From assembly GCA_948474755.1 (NCBI GenBank), contig CAOLHI010001278.1, positions 186,001 to 250,000 on the forward strand: a DNA stretch of 64,000 bases, given 5' to 3'. This document shows positions 45,246 through 56,825 of the stretch, piece by piece. This DNA comes from Ctenosaura bakeri (taxonomy: Eukaryota > Chordata > Lepidosauria > Squamata > Iguanidae). Both the position numbers and the translations under genes were made by a program. The notes below the pieces were generated by a model. It saw only the letters and a list, made by a program, of their open reading frames with translations, did not search any database and was not told where the DNA came from. Numbering within the stretch: the first letter of the stretch is position 1; each line of letters begins with the position of its first letter.

Positions 45246-47285
45246 AGGCCTGTTCTTTGTTTTAACTAACACCCCTAAACATAAAGGGAAATTCATTGGA
45301 CTCAAGTTTGCTAACATACATGAGACAAGAGATGTATTTGTGGTGGAGGAGAGCTAAAGAAGAAAGATGATGATGCAAATTATATCTCAGAGAAAATTCA
45401 GAAAGAAATAACACCTGGAAAAGTCAATGAAAAAAGGAAAAGAAAAAGCCTGCATCCTAATTTTTTGCTCCATGAATTGGGGGAAAGGGTTGCAGAGTTA
45501 CAGGACTCCTTCCATGAGCATTGCTTTCTTTTCATTAATAGGAGCTCTTTCTGTGAATGGAGCAGAGGGCTGGGATCCAGGCCAATTTCTGTGACCCTTC
45601 TCAACAGCCCATTAGGGACCTCATGGCTGATATCTAATTTACCTTTGCAACTCTCCTGTGTGGTAAGCAAGGCTATGAGATAAGGACTTGATCAAAGGCT
45701 CACAGTAAGCTACATGTCTGAAGGGATGATGAGCCTGAAACAGAGCTCCACGCAAGGAACAGAAAGATAGCACATCTCACACCACACAGTTGCAGTGAGC
45801 AAAGAACAGGAACATCGATGATCCTTGTTTACCAAACACCTACCAAGAAACTTAAAATATTGAAGTTGCAACTAAGTGGACATGACTTTTGACCTGGGTG
45901 AATTTATTGTCATAAAGAAATGGGTATTTTTTTTAAAGAAAAAAGTCCCATGGTTCTTGTTTTTCCTCCTCTGTGATACTATATTGATTTTTCCCCCTCA
46001 CAGTGGGATTTCAAATTAATTTGTAATTATACACACACACAGGGGATGAGGAAGAAATGACCTAATTATAGACCAAATGGATGCCCCAAGGCTATCATCC
46101 AATTACTCCAGCCATTGGAGTGACTAAACAAAAAAGATCTCCTCTCTTGGTGAGATTTAGTTGTAATTTGCCGGCCCGTTCTGTAATTCTGCTTTACTCA
46201 TTAGAGTGATTTCAAAATATGCATTTAGAGGTCTTACAAAGGAAATGGATAACGGGCGTAAGTAGCAAATGCAAATTACAATTTTGGCCATTGTTCCTGT
46301 ACTTGCTGGCACACACATCCTGTGACCAATGTGCAAGAGGGTAGAAAAGCATACAGTGATTCAGTGTGGTGTACATGTCCCAAAGGATACTAATTATCTG
46401 CAATTATGCAGATTGAAAACAGCTTTTAAGTCTAGCAGAAAATGCCCATCAAACTGCATAAATCTGACAACTCGGCAATACTCTCATTCACCAGAAAGTT
46501 AATCAGATGATATATAGCGATCGTGCAATCTCTGCTGTCACTGTTATTCCGTCTGAAGAAGAATGAATTTTCTCTGTCCGTCTAGCCATCTATCTATCTA
46601 GGGAAGATAGAAAGAATGGTCACAAATTTTCACATCATTGATGACAAATGGTATCTTTCTTGAGACAGCCTATTGATAAAATGATAAATTGCTGTCAGGG
46701 TTTTCTGTGTGTGTGAAAAATTCAACTGTGCCTCCCCTCCCAAAACCCCTATATCTTATTTCTGTGGCATAAACCGTATATTTTGCACAAAATACATTGG
46801 CTGGTATTCAGTAGTGCTGTTATGGATTCATTACCTAGAACTGCAGATCTGTAATGGATTGATATTCAGTAAGACAATGAAGTTTTACTGTAAAAATATG
46901 TAAGTCACCCCATCTACCTTAACAGCCAGTTGCTGGATGGAACAAGGAAGCCCTGTTCAGTTTCCTATCAGGGTCAAGGAGAATGTGTTTCCAGCTCCCT
47001 CCCACCAGCAAGTGAGACTGCATCTTTCAGAAGTAGGACCTCTGTTGCATGCTTTTGTCTCAGCCTTGCTCAGTGGTGGGAGTGAGGCATCCTCTTTGGG
47101 CTCTGATTGGAAGCTGAATCGATGTCCTTTGCCCAATCTGGGAGCTGGCTCTTAAGTTGGGCTGGCAGGGGGAGGCCAGGTGATGTTACTTAGTTATGCA
47201 GACATAACCAAGTAATGGAATTAGGACTGGCAAGTATTTTCTGCACAGCTTGCTTCAGGTGGAGGGCAGGAATTTGTGCATGAAT
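45246..47285. other. No gene recognised; possible conserved segment at 46040-46560
   Basis: No exon recognised. Positions 46040-46560 are complex, repeat-free and contain octamer ATGCAAAT at 46269-46276. Confidence 0.35.
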
Positions 47286-47289
47286 AGTT

Positions 47290-47615
47290 GGATGAAACTG
47301 GATTTTTGACAAATGAATGGGTTCTAGAGCAAATCAAGCTTGACCTCTTCCTGGAAGCCAAGATGACTAAACTGAAGCTATCTTACTTTGGCCATATCAT
47401 GAGAAGACATCACTCACTAGAAAAGGTAATAATGATTGGTAAGGTACAAGGCAGTAGGGTAGAGGAAGACTGTATTACAGATGGATGGACTCAGTGAAGA
47501 AAGCCTTGTCCCTGAGTGTGCAAAACCAGAGCAAGGCTGTTGCTGGATGACGTGGAGGTCTCTAATTCATAGGGTCTCCAGAAGTCAAAGTCAATTTGAT
47601 GGCAGTTAACAACAG
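47290..47615 (+). mobile_element. BovB (RTE) LINE 3' end
   Basis: The frame at 47288-47497 encodes LKLSYFGHIMRRHHSLEK and VIMIGKVQGSR, the C-terminal RTE/BovB motif, ending at a premature TGA. The 3' part continues CAAGGCTGTTGCTGGATGAC, GTGGAGGTC, TAATTCATAGGGTC and a tail TTGATGGCAGTTAACAACAG. 5'-truncated and inactive. Confidence 0.85.
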
Positions 47616-47833
47616 CAACGAATGTTACCAGGACATTAACACATAGTTTTACTTGATTTTTAAAAATCTTTATTGAACGGTTCCACAACAAAGTACAATA
47701 TCTACCAAATAAACATGGATTTAGAAGTTTTTAACATTTTATTTGATTTTAGGTCTTAAAAAGAGAAAAATGTAATTCCACCCCCCAAAAATATTAGCAT
47801 TAACATTTCTGAAAGGGATATTGTCCTGTCCTT

Positions 47834-48291
47834 GGCCATTTTCACACGGGGGTAAAACCCCGCGTTGCGACGACCGGAGATGGAGGTTGTTCACACCGCG
47901 GGGTAAGCTAGTGCGGTTGGAAAAGGTGAGGCTCCACACCTCCAATTGCTCTAGTGCAGCCGCAGGGGTGGCGCTGCAAGTTTTTTAAAAACCACCTTCC
48001 CAGGTGGTTTTTATGAAACTCACCTGCACTAATCCGTGGCTGCTCCCGGTGTGAATCTGCAGAGACGCGTTAGCAGAATCTGCAGATCTGCCCTGATTGG
48101 CGGAGCGCCGCCGGAAGCCGCCAGCCACCATTTTGGGCGCTGCCGAACGCCGCTGAAATTTGGCGGCGTGTGGAGCGGCGGAGCCACGCTCACCGCAGGG
48201 ACGGAGCAGAGACGGAGCAAAACGCAAGCAGGTAAGTTCCGCCCCTGTGTGCGCCACCCCGTTTCGGCTCCCCCACGTTGTGAAAAGGGCC
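47834..48291 (+). mobile_element. CpG-rich TIR element with splice-donor motif (N3)
   Basis: 458 bp; left end GGCCATTTTCACACGGGGG, right end CCCCCACGTTGTGAAAAGGG with exact 3-bp duplication CTT (47831-47833 and 48292-48294). It is very CpG-rich (for example GCGGAGCGCCGCCGGAAGCC). It contains a hairpin AAAACCACC/GGTGGTTTT at about 47988-48013 and CAGGTAAGT at 48229-48237. Non-coding, although frames of 60-90 codons arise from GC-richness. Confidence 0.82.
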
Positions 48292-48294
48292 CTT

Positions 48295-50965
48295 GTTACT
48301 CTAAAATGTAATATCTCGTAGATAGCATAATTACTTCCAAACTTGAGATGTATGTGGAGAAACTAACAGGAAGTATGAATCTTTAAGGAAGAGAAGCCTT
48401 TTTCTAAATCTTTCAGTAAAATTTATAGAACAGGATTTCAGTTTTAATATAAGGCCATATTGCTTTTGAATAGATTGAAAAAAAATCTGGTAGTGCCTTT
48501 GGAAATCTGCCATGGTTCTCTGGTTTCATGCAAAGATTTCATGAATCTGTGTGAAGAACTTTACATTTTTAAATGTTTACATTAATATTGCCATGCTAAA
48601 AGATTTTAATAATATTCAATACTAGTGTATTTACCTGGCGTTTCCCAGAATTTTGTTTTCTCATAGGTAACACTTGTTAGAAATACCTTAGGAATTACCT
48701 TATTTTACTTTAGGAATTAGATGTGACTGAAATACACAGATTTGATAGCCCGTGTCTCTAATTTTCCAAACTCCCTGGCGTTGCCCGGGATTTTAGATAA
48801 TACTTGTTAGATTTGAGATCCTATATACCTAATTTCCCAAACTGTGTTGTCCAGTATTCGTAACTTTTCCCCATATTCCCCAATCTAATATGTATTCAGA
48901 GTTGCTAACATACAGAGGTTTGGTTTCTGAGGAAATACACTGCCTTCATCCTTCTTGCTACTAGGCCTCATCTCCATAGCAACCGACCAGGTCCAGGAGC
49001 TCTCTGGCTGAGAATTCTAAAGGTCCCTCCCAAAAGTGCCAACCCCAGAATTCCATAGAATCTTCACAGGCAGCCAATCATATCAGGTCTTCTCACCTGA
49101 CACAGCCAATCCTATGAGGTCTTCGCCTGCCTGACACAGACAAACTCACAACCTTTGACTTTGATATATTAGATAATATTCAAAAGTTAAAATATTTTAG
49201 AATAGCTTGCATTAATGTTAGTATTTTTGCCAGACTGCGTGGGATACATGTGCTCAAACTATCAGTAGCCTCTTATTTGTACCCTTTAGAACTAAAATAC
49301 AGTTAAAATACACCAGACCATTTTTCTTGCAATAAAGACATGCATGGGTATTAGTTCTTAGTGTTTTTTTTAAGTCTTAAAATTAGAAGACCCATGTTGC
49401 TGGGAGACTGCAAATGAAATGCATGTGCAATAATACATTTACTACTTTGGAACATCAAAATTCAGGCTGATGACTAGATTTTCAGATGGAAAAATCCATA
49501 TGGATTTAATTCTGCTTATTTTTACTGGAATTAGCTTTGGAATGAAAATCTTTGTATCTGTGTTGGAACCTTAAAATCCTAAATTTTAAACAAAACACTA
49601 AATAGATCCCGTAAGAGTTTTTAGAGTGGTTAAGATATAAAATGAGAGGTTTTTTTCCAAAAGATCTTAAAAATTTTGACTGCAAGTCTTTCACGTGGCC
49701 TGGTTTAATCAACACTCTTACAATTAATTCATGGATTTTCCCAAAGGCAGTGTGTTAATTTGACCTTAATCTTTTTGGTTTATGCTTGTCTGGGACTCTG
49801 AGTGGCTGAGTTTAAAATCAGTTTCTAAAATTTCAAGCATTGTATTCCATGAAAGAATGATCTAATGCCGTGGGGTCTCCACTTCTAATTAAGAGAAGTT
49901 TCCTTTCCTCTCACATTGTCTAGACACAAAGTTGGACAAAAGGCAGCATCCGCCCTCTTCTAGTCTTCCTAGAGATCCCAAGTATAAATAAATTAAATCG
50001 GTAAGCCAATGGGGGAATAATCACAGATGCAGTCTTGACTGTCAGCATGGTTTTTAGTCATGAAGAGGAACAGTATAGTAAGACCTATGTGTATGGGAAG
50101 CTATTAAAAATCCAAACTGAATGCAAGAAAAGGGAAAAAATGGAAAAGATCCTGGGATGGATCCAAATTTAACCACACAGAACAGGCTGGGGAAAGTAGA
50201 CTTTACTGCACTGGACTCACCCTTCTGTACCCTGGAAAATGCTGTTCAGAATGTCAAGAGTTCTTTCCAAATGGAACTGCATAAAAGAAGACACAGATCC
50301 ACACAACATTTGTGCAAATTCTTCTGCATCAATTAAATTTAGAATTGATGAGCATAGTACATTGCCATATACCATGCATCTCACTATGGTAAGGAAACCT
50401 GTGGCTAAGAGATCTGGACAACTGCTGTCTGGTGTCTGGGTGCAAAATCTTGATGGGTATCTTCAAAGCCCTTTCTGGTCTCACTTTTTATGGTTATTTT
50501 TTACTGGACTTGGACATGGCACCCCGTCAGGCAGAGGACTCAGAGGACCTTTCAAATGGAAGACTGTTGTGCATAAAACAAGACATATGACCACCTTACT
50601 TTCCATCCATGTGTCTGCCAAATCTCTTTCCCCACTCCTAGGACCAAATCTGTGCTTTGAAACATCCAGTTTCATGCCATCAGACTTAATGGATGCAGGG
50701 AAGTAGGAAGTGGGGCTGCCAGGTTCTTGGAGCTATGGGGGCTTCCACTGAGTGGGAAAAATCCATGTCCCTGGGGTGATGGATCTGCTCTTGATTGTAA
50801 TCCAAATGTTAAGTAACTAAAATTTAGATTCACTATATCACTGACGTAGGAGCCGTTAGGCTGCACTGGAGCTGATGTACACAATAATTCCATAAATTCA
50901 TTGGAAGGCCATGGAACGTTAAATTAGAAAGCTGATAGTGCAGTTTGAAAGTAGCTAGCACAATT
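48295..50965. other. No gene recognised; minor repeat remnants
   Basis: A MITE-like remnant lies at 48990-49070 (GAGCTCTCTGGCTGAGAATT, CCAGAATTCCATAGAATC). At 48630-48850 there are two or three decayed units around CCTGGCGTTTCCCAGAATTT and CCTGGCGTTGCCCGGGATTT. The 155-codon plus frame at 50239-50706 has no recognised domain. Confidence 0.4.
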
Positions 50966-50969
50966 CAAA

Positions 50970-52037
50970 GTGCTGGCTATGACTAGTAAAGCTCTATATG
51001 GCTCAGATGCTGGCTACTTGACAGACTGTATCTCCTTGTATGAACCAGCCTGGGCTCTAAGCTCATCGGAAGAGGCCCTTCTCTCAGTCCCATCACCATG
51101 CAAATGATGATTGCTGTAATAGATGATGGCTCTGAGGTCAACGAGCAACTGATTGTGCCAGGAACAGAGCCAGTGATTGACCAAACCAGCTTGCAAATGT
51201 CCTCATCAGTTGAAAGACAAGCAGAGGCAGAGTTGCCCCAGCCAGCTCCAGAGGGAGAGGGAACCAGCAGTGATTTGGAGGAATTACATTCACCTGTGCC
51301 CCTCAGCCTCCAATCACAGAGGAGGCTAAAACAGACAGTTCAGCGGGAAGCTGAGTTGGGTAGATTAAGGAAACAATGAAAAGTAACACCTGTTTTCAGT
51401 GGCTATTTAAGTCTGTCAGTCTGGCTTGCTGTTTGCCTGTAGCAAATTACTATGCAAGCCTCTTGACCCTTGTGCTCCGGCTCCCTTAACCCCTCTGGAC
51501 AGACTTTTGGCTTCCTGGACCTTTTGGATTAGATCTTGACTTGGTTCGGCTCAATGTTTCCATTAGTTGTTTGTGTTGGACACTTCCTGCTGCATCCTCC
51601 TCCTCCTTCTAGGGCAAGTATCTTAGCCTCCCCTTCTTTGCTGGCAGAGAGGCACAGGCAGGAAGTTGGACTCTGACAGTTGGTGGGGATGAGAAAGAGG
51701 GCCTTCTCACAGGCTGCCCCTAGACTCTGGAACTCCCTTCCCAGGGAGATCAAAATGGCTCCCTCCTTGTTGTCCTTCCGGAGTCAAGCAATGACCTTTC
51801 TATTCAGGCATACATTTTAATAAGAAAAGTGTTTAAAGAACAGACTAGAGGGTATTGTATTCTTTTAATTTTACTTGCTTCTTTTATTCTTGTTTTAGCT
51901 GTTTTAATTTTTTTGTAGTTTAATTCTGTTTTAATATATACTATTTATACATTTTAAATTGTATTGTCTTAATACGTCAGCTGCTTTGAGGCCTAATGTT
52001 GGCAAAAAGTGGAATGCAAATCAAGATGATGATGATA
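50970..52037 (+). mobile_element. L2 LINE 3' end, split by an LTR-like element
   Basis: First piece 50970-51104 (CAATTCAAAGTGCTGGCTAT, CTATATGGCTC, AGGCCCTTCTCTCAGTC). Second piece 51679-52037 (GTTGGTGGGGATGAGAAAG, GGAACTCCCTTCCCAG, GTTGTCCTTCCGG, ending near GATGATGATGATAATG). The order follows an L2 3' end. Confidence 0.75.
51105..51678 (+). mobile_element. LTR-like insertion within L2
   Basis: Related to 22300-22760 (GAGCAACTGATTGTGCCAGG, TGGCTATTTAAGTCTGTCAG, TTGGCTTCCTGGACC). It ends CTCTGACA exactly where the L2 resumes. The frame at 51098-51379 is open for 93 codons and acidic (LPQPAPEGEGTSSDLEELH), perhaps the tail of an internal protein; not recognised. Confidence 0.5.
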
Positions 52038-52159
52038 ATGTTTTTCCACCTAACTCTGATAAAGTTCTGCTGTACTACATTCAGGTACAAATGCACAAAG
52101 AAACATTAAGTGAAGTGGGATATCCATTGTGAGAGTATGAAGTCTGTGTGCACATCATA

Positions 52160-52355
52160 GGCCATTTCCGCCCTACACTGTTATAGTGCTATTATTACAC
52201 TTTCCTGTGGAATCCTGGAGGTTGTAGTTTACTGAGGTCAAAGAGCTCTCTGGCTGAGAATTCTAAATGCCCCTCCCTAAACTGCAAACCCCAGGATTCC
52301 ATAGGATGTTGAAAGTGGAATAATAGCACTATAACAGTGTAGTGCGGAAATGGCC
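52160..52355. mobile_element. Palindromic MITE, best-preserved copy
   Basis: 196 bp; TIRs GGCCATTTCCGCCCTACACT and AGTGTAGTGCGGAAATGGCC are nearly perfect inverses. Exact 3-bp duplication ATA (52157-52159 and 52356-52358). Confidence 0.95.
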
Positions 52356-52359
52356 ATAG

Positions 52360-52835
52360 TTTCTGTTGCATTAATAAAATGTGATTGAATTAAGATTCAG
52401 GTCATACATAACAAGGTTGTTCGAGAAAATATCACAATAGCTGGACATCTTACGTTGCCAAACCATCTTGTTCTTACTGTAGGGAGAAAGATAGGGTATG
52501 AATTAAATAAATACATTACATAAAGAAAATTGGACTTCTTTATGGAATACATTCAGTGGTTCTCATTTTTTTTGTAGAGTTGAAATTTCTTAACTTCACA
52601 AAGGAATTTTAAAACTATTGTAATTTTAATTACATTTTAATGTTATGGCTGGTTTAAATGTATGTTAACTTTCTTTGGAATCTTGTTAGTGACATAGGAA
52701 TGCTGCCTGTGTCCTTTTATGGTCATTGTGGATGGAAGTATTCAGCCCTTCTGTTTTCAAGGATCTGACCTCCCCTCCACTAGTGCAACCTACTTCCTTG
52801 CCATTAGTGGGAGAAGGAAGCCGGGCAGCATCTCT
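52360..52835. other. No gene recognised
   Basis: AT-rich non-coding sequence. Confidence 0.4.
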
Positions 52836-53286
52836 GGCCTTTTCCGCATTTTGTTTTTAAAACGGGGCAGCGCGTCCTCCAGTGAGGACGTTTGCACTTG
52901 GGGGCGAACTGGGTCCAGACTACTTTCTGTAGTTTCAGACTTCAGCCCGTTCCAGAACGATCAGAACTGGTGGTTTGCCATGCTATTGAAAGACTGCTTA
53001 AAACAGGTCTTTCAATAGCCTGGCATGCCCCAGTCCATCACTGCGCTCCTGTGTAGATCTGCAGGCTCGCACCAGCGTGAGGCTGCAGATCGGGGGCAGG
53101 CTTCCAGCTGGCGAGCTTCTCCAGTTGGTGGAGAGCCTCCACCAACCGGAAGCCTCCATTTTCGTCCCTGGAGCAGCGTGTAGCACGGGCATGCACTGCT
53201 CCAGATCAGCGTGGATCATCGGAGGGAGCGCACCAGTCTGGTGAGTAACAGACTGCCCCATTTTCTTCCCAAAGTGCGAAAAAGCC
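52836..53286 (+). mobile_element. GC-rich TIR element with splice-donor motif (N4)
   Basis: 451 bp; ends GGCCTTTTCCGCATTTTG and CAAAGTGCGAAAAAGCC. It has an internal hairpin GCTATTGAAAGAC/GTCTTTCAATAGC at about 52981-53020, CpG-rich sequence, and CTGGTGAGT at 53238-53246. Flanks suggest only CT as a shared target. Confidence 0.75.
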
Positions 53287-53444
53287 CTATGTTCTTGCAG
53301 CCAGACATTTGAGGTCCAAGTAGTTCCAAGAGAAGTCCACGAGGATGGCATTGTCTTCATGAGACCAGCTAAATGAACGTACCTGAATTGTACCTCATTG
53401 CTTTCCACCCTCATCTTTTGAACTGGAACAAGCTGAAATTCTAA

Positions 53445-53646
53445 GGCCATTTCTGCACTACACTGTTATAGTGCTATTATTCCACTTTCAACATCCTGGG
53501 GAATTCCAGGGTTTGTAGTTTACTAAGGCCAAAGAGCTCGCTGGCTGAGAATTCTAAATGTCCCTCCCTAAACTTCAAATCCCAGGATTCCATAGGATAT
53601 TGAAAGTGGAATAATAGCACTATGACACTGTGGTGCAGAAATGGCC
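53445..53646. mobile_element. Palindromic MITE
   Basis: Full copy with TIR GGCCATTTCTGCACTACA; target duplication not preserved (TAA versus CAT). Confidence 0.88.
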
Positions 53647-53649
53647 CAT

Positions 53650-54005
53650 GTCTCCCAGCGCTCCATTTCGTACCAAAAACTGACTTGCCCCAGTCCTAAA
53701 TGATAAGCCTGACTGCTAGTAAAGGATGCAGCAAATGGTCTACAGCAGAAGAAAGTATTCAAGTCTTTTAGCTGATAGGTTCCAGCCCTCCTTTAATGTG
53801 AGCAGTAGGCCTCCAAACAACTCATTGCACCCTGACTGCCCCAGAGCCAACACTCCCTATCCCTGTAGCTGGATATTGGGTGGCAAGGAGGCAGGAGGGG
53901 TGATGTGCATCTGGACTGAATCCACTGTTAACCCTAGTAAGCCCTATTCATTCCAATAGATCCACTCCTTACAAAGTTGGGGAAGAGTTCTTTGAATACC
54001 ATGGA
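53650..54005. other. No gene recognised
   Basis: Short non-coding interval without recognised repeats. Confidence 0.4.
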
Positions 54006-54009
54006 CTGC

Positions 54010-54305
54010 CAAAATGAACAATAAGGGGGTTCTAGAGCAAATCAAGTCTGTACTCTCCCTACTAGGCAAAGTTAGCAAACCGAGGCTATTGTTCTTTGGG
54101 CATGACTGATTAGGAAAGATAATAATGCTTGGCAAAATGGGAGGTGGTAGAAAAGACAGAGACCACATTCCTGGTGGATTGATTCAATCAAGGAAGCCAC
54201 AGCCTTGAGTTTGTGGGATTTGAACAAGGGTAGGTGTCTTAGAAACCCCTCATTCATAGGCTCACCATAAGTCAAAGGTGACTTGAAAGCAATTAATAAC
54301 AAACT
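54010..54305 (+). mobile_element. BovB (RTE) LINE 3' end, second copy
   Basis: Parallel to 47290-47615: GGGTTCTAGAGCAAATCAAG, GATAATAATGCTTGGCAAAA, GGATTGATTCAATCAAGG, TCATAGGCTCACCATAAGTC and tail GTGACTTGAAAGC. More decayed, with no usable frame. Confidence 0.82.
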
Positions 54306-54392
54306 CCCCATGATTCCTCCTCAGTTGCCTGTACAGTACAAACTTCATTCATCCATTTAAGGAGTAGGTGTTGGTTCCCTTCTAACTGAACT

Positions 54393-54830
54393 CAGGGCCT
54401 TTCCACAATTTACCTGGTCACTGAGACATCCAGTGACCGTCCTGGTGTTGGCTGTGCCAGGAGGGGAGCATGACAGGAGCACTCTCCTTCACACTGACTC
54501 CTTCCATGTTCCAGGAAATGCGATGGTCATGCTGCAGTGGAGTCGAGTAGTTTCCTAGGCTGCGCTGGGGCAGGAAGTGCAACCATTGTGCTTCCAGGGC
54601 CTCCACAGACAAGGTAAGTCTGCAATGGTGACATGATCACTGGTCATTGATGGGAAAAAAAACCTCATCAATATTGAAAAATGATCGTGCTGCCTGGGGA
54701 TGGGAGAAGGATGGGACTGCAATGATATTGTGCATAAGCATTGTCACAGTCCTATCCTTTTCCCATCCCTATGGCAAGTTGGGAGGATGGAGCAGGAAGG
54801 ACCTCAATGTGAATCCATTTAATGCTTTAT
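54393..54830 (+). mobile_element. TIR element with splice-donor motif, right end unclear (N5)
   Basis: Left end GGGCCTTTCCACAATTT shares the family terminus. The stretch CCAGGGCCTCCACAGACAAG then GTAAGT (AAGGTAAGT at 54611-54619) is related to the minus strand of 40577-40640. No mirrored right end is clear, so the end given is approximate. Confidence 0.5.
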
Positions 54831-54831
54831 A

Positions 54832-56118
54832 ACAGAGGACAAGGAAGGAAATAGGCATTTTTTTAATGGCTCTGAGATGCAACCTATGGCATTGATGCTG
54901 TTAATGGAAAACAAAGATGTGACACAAGTACTCAAGTGGGGTATTGTTTAACTCCATTGGACATCACAGTCCTAAAGCTCCTAATTCTAGTGGGACAGTT
55001 CTGGAGTAAAAAGCTGACGAATATGCAGTTTCTTCCCTGCTTGCTTTTTGAATAACTGATTTTTGAAATTGTTTTTTCTTACAGGTTTTTAATTCTGAGG
55101 CATGATTTCTTTTTTATCAGCTCAGGATTTCAATAGTTCCCCCTCCTCTTTCTAGTAGTAGTTTATTGGGCTTCGCCTCTTTCCTTGTTTCACCACTGCC
55201 TCCACCCTCCATTTACACTCTGTTTAGATTACAGCAGACGCGAACTTCCCCTGTCTCAGAGCCAGTCATGAATCAGACTGGGAGCTGGAGCTGCTCGGTT
55301 GTCAGAGGAGCCTGACAAATTCCAGCTTTAAAATAACAAGTGTTTGACAGCTCAGTTTACAAAACAGCAGATTGCGGCCGTATAGCACAACGTACCTAGG
55401 TATGACATAATAAGGACAGACTTAAGACTTATTGAGTCTTTCCCTCTCCTGCTATAATTTCCAATACATATATCTCTCAAGGACAGGAGGGCCATTGTTT
55501 GCCTCATGGGTCAACGTTTCATTGCCGCCATTCCTCCTCTATGTTTTTGCCTCAATCTCATCAAACTGAATGCTTGGGAATTGTGACAACATTTCTTGTT
55601 GGAAGTGACAATGTAATGTGTTGATTGCATGCATACCAAAGCAGAATAGCTTCTGGTAATGTTGGGGTATTCTCATCACTATTTTTGTCTATTAATTGTC
55701 AGATACCAGCGTTACAGGCATGAAAAACTCTTCCCAATACACTTGATGTCTGTGAAGTGGATGGCTGCATATCTGAAAATGCATATTTTCAGTCTTTTCT
55801 CTTTTACATCCCCTGTTTATGACAACAGTGCTCAGCATTAGGAAGTGTCTTTCTTTCTTTCTTTTTTTGGAAATCCAGTGCCTAGAATTCTCCAGGCTGG
55901 GGTCTTTAATCTAAAACTTAACTTTTCCCATGCTCTGCTTCCATTACTTATGGAGAGAAACTGGCCATGATGGCAAGGGGAATTTTGGGTTCTGTAATTC
56001 CAAAAGTGACTTTCCCCTAAGCTTTGTTTTTATTGCACATGGAGATAAACACAAGGCAAATTTGAACTTAGGAACCATGCCACTCACTTCCAAAACAGGC
56101 AATGAAGAAGTAAAGTAT
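54832..56118. other. No gene recognised; possible conserved segment at 55070-55480
   Basis: The part 55200-55450 is complex and repeat-free, unlike the surrounding AT-rich sequence. No exon recognised. Confidence 0.35.
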
Positions 56119-56119
56119 G

Positions 56120-56311
56120 GGGCATTTCTGTGCTATACTGTTAAGTGCTATTATTCCACTTCTTGTGGACTTCTGGGGATTTATAGTTTACTGAGGCCAA
56201 AAAGCTCTCCGGCTGAGAATTCTAAATGCCCCTCCCTAAACTGCAAACCCCAATATTCCATAGGATGTTGAAAGTGGAATCATAGCACTATAACTGTAGT
56301 GTGAAAAGGCC
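56120..56311. mobile_element. Palindromic MITE, diverged
   Basis: Left end GGGCATTTCTGTGCTATACT, inner GAATTCTAAATGCCCCTCCC, right end GTGTGAAAAGGCC. Confidence 0.8.
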
Positions 56312-56391
56312 CCGTCTCTCTCAGAATATGCTGCCATTGGCTTCAATATGTAGTGACTAAAACCAACCGGGTGAAATGTTCCTCATAGTAT

Positions 56392-56575
56392 TTGTTGTTG
56401 TTATTGTATGCCTTCAAGTTGAACCCAAAGCAGACCTATCACTGGGTTTTCTGGGCTGAGAGTGTATGACACACCCAAGATCACCCAGTGGATTTCCATG
56501 GTTGGACAGGGAATTGAACCCTGGTCTCTGGGATCGTAGTCCAATGCTCAGATCACTACATCATGCTAGTTCTCC
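56392..56575 (-). mobile_element. tRNA-derived SINE with BovB-like tail
   Basis: On the minus strand: TGATGTAGTGATCTGAGCAT (A box region), CCAGGGTTCAATTCCC (B box), CCATGGAAATCCACTGGGTG, and tail CTTGAAGGCATACAATAAC. The central CCTCTGAA region is missing. Confidence 0.87.
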
Positions 56576-56629
56576 AATTTACCAAAGAAAAAAAAGGGGT
56601 ATAAAATAAAATATGAATAAGAATATAAA

Positions 56630-56822
56630 CCTCTCTCTCTCTCTGTGTCTTCAGGTTGCCTGTCAACTTATGGCGACCCCATGAATTTAATACAATTTTG
56701 TTAGGCAAGGAACAGTCTGAGATGGTTTACCATTGCCTTTTGTAGCTTATGGCACCTGCTTTCTTTGGTGGTCCCCCAACTAAATACTAACCAGGACTGA
56801 CCTTGCTTGGTTTTCAAAATTA
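56630..56822 (-). mobile_element. 5S-headed SINE
   Basis: On the minus strand: decayed 5S head (GCAAGGTCAGTCCTGGTTAG), body, and tail GTCGCCATAAGTTGACAGGC ending in an AG-rich run (CT repeat at 56631-56646 on the plus strand). Confidence 0.8.
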
Positions 56823-56825
56823 GAA

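Noticed and set aside
47985..48311. Three overlapping 60-90 codon frames
   Set aside because: Long frames come from the high GC content of the TIR element, which has few stop codons.
50239..50706. 155-codon plus-strand frame
   Set aside because: No recognised domain, no surrounding gene signals, and such lengths are expected by chance in several frames of a 64-kb window.
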